This document shows positions 61,113 to 64,000 of a DNA stretch of 64,000 bases, in pieces. Below the pieces are notes generated by a model. It did not search any database and was not told the origin of the DNA. It saw only the letters and a program-made list of their open reading frames with translations. The stretch lies in the NCBI GenBank assembly GCA_028583405.1, contig JAPTMU010000164.1:362144-426143 (forward strand). The letters are read 5' to 3'. Each line of letters opens with the position of its first letter. Position 1 is the first letter of the stretch. Both the position numbers and the translations under genes were made by a program. The DNA comes from Pogonophryne albipinna (taxonomy: Eukaryota > Chordata > Actinopteri > Perciformes > Artedidraconidae).

Positions 61113-62898
61113 GATCGTATCTCTCTCTCTCAGACATCAGATCGTATCTCTCTCTCAGACATCAGATCGTATCTCTCTCTCTCAGACATCAGATCGTATC
61201 TCTCTCTCAGACATCAGATCGTATCTCTCTCTCTCAGACATCAGATCGTATCTCTCTCTCTCTCAGACATCAGATCGTATCTCTCTCTCTCAGACATCAG
61301 ATCGTATCTCTCTCTCTCAGACATCAGATCGTACCTCTCTCTCAGACATCAGATCGTATCTCTCTCTCTGACATCAGATCGTACCTCTCTCTCTATCAGA
61401 CATCTGATCATATCTCTCTCTCTCAGACATCAGATCGTACCTCTCTCTCAGACATCAGATCGTACCTCTCTCTCTCAGACATCAGATCGTACCTCTCTCT
61501 CTCAGACATCAGATCGTACCTCTCTCTCTCAGACATCAGATCGTATCTCTCTCTCAGACATCAGATCGTACCTCTCTCTCAGTCATCAGATCGTATCTCT
61601 CTCTCTCTCAGACATCAGATCGTACCTCTCTCTCAGACATCAGATCGTACCTCTCTCTCAGACATCAGATCGTACCTCTCTCTCTCAGACATCAGATCGT
61701 ATCTCTCTCTCAGACATCAGATCGTATCTCTCTCTCAGTCATCAGATCGTATCTCTCTCTCTCAGACATCAGATCGTATCTCTCTCTCAGACATCAGATC
61801 GTATCTCTCTCTCAGACATCAGATCGTACCTCTCTCTCTCTCAGACATCAGATCGTACCTCTCTCTCTCTCAGACATCAGATCGTATCTCTCTCTCAGAC
61901 ATCAGATCGTATCTCTCTCTCTCAGACATCAGATCGTATCTCTCTCTCAGACATCAGATCGTATCTCTCTCTCTCTCAGACATCAGATCGTATCTCTCTC
62001 TCAGACATCAGATCGTATCTCTCTCTCTCAGACATCAGATCGTACCTCTCTCTCAGACATCAGATCGTATCTCTCTCTCTGACATCAGATCGTACCTCTC
62101 TCTCTCTCAGACATCTGATCATATCTCTCTCTCTCAGACATCAGATCGTACCTCTCTCTCAGACATCAGATCGTACCTCTCTCTCTCAGACATCAGATCG
62201 TACCTCTCTCTCAGACATCAGATCGTACCTCTCTCTCTCAGACATCAGATCTTATCTCTCTCTCAGACATCAGATCGTACCTCTCTCTCAGTCATCAGAT
62301 CGTATCTCTCTCTCTCTCAGACATCAGATCGTATCTCTCTCTCTCTCAGACATCAGATCGTATCTCTCTCAGACATCAGATCGTACCTCTCTCTCAGTCA
62401 TCAGATCGTACCTCTCTCTCAGACATCAGATCGTATCTCTCTCTCTCTCAGACATCAGATCGTATCTCTCTCTCTCTCAGACATCAGATCGTATCTCTCT
62501 CTCAGACATCAGATCGTACCTCTCTCTCAGTCATCAGATCGTACCTCTCTCTCTCAGACATCAGATCGTACCTCTCTCTCTCAGACATCAGATCGTATCT
62601 CTCTCTCAGACATCAGATCGTATCTCTCTCTCTCAGACATCAGATCGTATCTCTCTCTCAGACATCAGATCGTATCTCTCTCTCAGACATCAGATCGTAT
62701 CTCTCTCTCAGACATCAGATCGTATCTCTCTCTCTCAGACATCAGATCGTATCTCTCTCTCTCAGACATCAGATCGTATCTCTCTCTCAGACATCAGATC
62801 GTATCTCTCTCTCTCAGACATCAGATCGTATCTCTCTCTCAGACATCAGATCGTATCTCTCTCTCAGACATCAGATCGTATCTCTCTCTCTCAGACAT
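61113..62898. repeat. CT-rich array, block 3
   Basis: Same unit. Marker ACATCTGATCATATC near 61398 and 62112. Much of this block repeats parts of 60.0-60.8 kb. Confidence 0.95.
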
Positions 62899-63192
62899 CA
62901 GATCGTATCAATTTTTTTTTTTTTCAATTCAATATGCTTTATTGGCATGAATGTCAGGTGAACAATATTGCCAAAGCGTCAAGGATATATGATAAGAAAA
63001 AAAAAATACAAAAACAATTCATTCATTAAACAATTTACAACAATATATTACAAAACCTCAAGTATCAAATGTAGAAAGAAAGGAAGAAAAGAAAGACACA
63101 TGAAGTAGAGGAGCAATCAGAGTGAGTTGAGGGGAACAGCTGTTATGTGTTGTTGTTGTCTCTTAGGCTGTGACATGCACTCACATCTGATC
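62899..63192 (-). mobile_element. LINE 3' end, copy 3 (short)
   Basis: Same left junction (ATCAATTTTTTTTTTTTCAA) and same right junction as copy 2, about 2.08 kb further on. It arose by duplication of array plus LINE tail, not by new insertion. It has a 4-bp AAAG deletion relative to copy 2. Confidence 0.8.
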
Positions 63193-64000
63193 GTATCTCT
63201 CTCTCTCAGACATCAGATCGTATCTCTCTCTCAGACATCAGATCGTATCTCTCTCTCTCAGACATCAGATCGTATCTCTCTCTCAGACATCAGATCGTAT
63301 CTCTCTCTCTCAGACATCAGATCGTATCTCTCTCTCTCTCAGACATCAGATCGTTATCTCTCTCTCAGACATCAGATCGTACCTCTCTCTCTCAGACATC
63401 AGATCGTATCTCTCTCTCAGACATCAGATCGTATCTCTCTCTCTCAGACATCAGATCGTATCTCTCTCTCAGACATCAGATCGTACCTCTCTCTCAGACA
63501 TCAGATCGTATCTCTCTCTCTGACATCAGATCGTACCTCTCTCTCTATCAGACATCTGATCATATCTCTCTCTCTCAGACATCAGATCGTACCTCTCTCT
63601 CAGACATCAGATCGTACCTCTCTCTCTCAGACATCAGATCGTACCTCTCTCTCTCAGACATCAGATCGTACCTCTCTCTCTCAGACATCAGATCGTATCT
63701 CTCTCTCAGACATCAGATCGTACCTCTCTCTCAGTCATCAGATCGTATCTCTCTCTCTCTCAGACATCAGATCGTACCTCTCTCTCAGACATCAGATCGT
63801 ACCTCTCTCTCAGACATCAGATCGTACCTCTCTCTCTCAGACATCAGATCGTATCTCTCTCTCAGACATCAGATCGTATCTCTCTCTCAGACATCATCGT
63901 ATCTCTCTCTCTCAGACATCAGATCGTATCTCTCTCTCAGACATCAGATCGTATCTCTCTCTCAGACATCAGATCGTACCTCTCTCTCTCTCAGACATCA
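63193..64000. repeat. CT-rich array, block 4, continues past the window
   Basis: Same unit. Follows copy 3 in the same order as block 3 follows copy 2. The window ends inside the array. Confidence 0.95.

Noticed and set aside
55054..64000. CRISPR-like array
   Set aside because: Direct repeats are contiguous with no unique spacers of constant length, there are no cas genes, and the host is a vertebrate.

Overview
The window is vertebrate nuclear DNA, best explained as a teleost fish of the percomorph type. It carries the 3' end of a muscle-type voltage-gated sodium channel gene (scn4a, about 11-427) followed on the same strand by a complete growth hormone gene (gh, 30939-35922) with six exons and five GT-AG introns. 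The scn4a-GH neighbourhood is conserved across vertebrates, and the six-exon GH layout is the one known from percomorphs and salmonids. Everything else is non-coding or transposon-derived. No prokaryotic gene, CRISPR array or operon is present.

Layout. 11-427: last two visible exons of scn4a. 428-2770: intergenic DNA with a CA microsatellite. 2770-16020 and 28850-30315: a 27-bp HpaI-type (GTTAAC) satellite. Its left part contains three 1178-bp copies of a TTAA-bounded DNA transposon arranged in an A-B-A-B higher-order repeat that runs into an assembly gap (11509-12508). After the gap come a Rex3-like (RTE) LINE and the tail of an L2-like LINE. 16021-27900: an antisense L2-like LINE split by a 450-bp solo LTR and by a full-length but broken BEL/Pao retrotransposon (409-bp LTRs, 5-bp target duplication). 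27908-28849: telomere-like inverted repeats around a Tc1 transposase fragment, a Tc1 end and a CR1/Rex1-like LINE tail. 30316-36225: growth hormone promoter, gene and 3' UTR. 36419-38161: hAT and Ty3/gypsy debris, then a gap (38162-39040).

Right half. 39217-41993: about 45 tandem 62-bp units, nearly all with a match to the CTCF core motif on one strand. 42990-43455: a GC-rich promoter-like segment with a perfect NRF1 palindrome and a candidate first exon ending in a good splice donor. 43640-45596: a 10/11-bp purine-rich array. 45597-55020: an antisense LINE whose reverse-transcriptase ORF has been inflated internally by two minisatellites (45 bp x about 142, and 24 bp x about 22). 55054-64000: a CT-rich 23-29-bp array with three embedded LINE tails.

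The only clearly functional units are scn4a (3' end) and gh. The striking theme is that tandem repeats grow from functional sequence. In gh, repeats touch a splice site of four of the five introns and carry decoy copies of that site. In the right-hand LINE, arrays grow out of reverse-transcriptase codons. The best candidates for undescribed biology are the CTCF-motif array downstream of gh and the splice-site-anchored repeats inside gh. I found no new enzyme or defence system. The many very long open frames are by-products of tandem repeats without stop codons.
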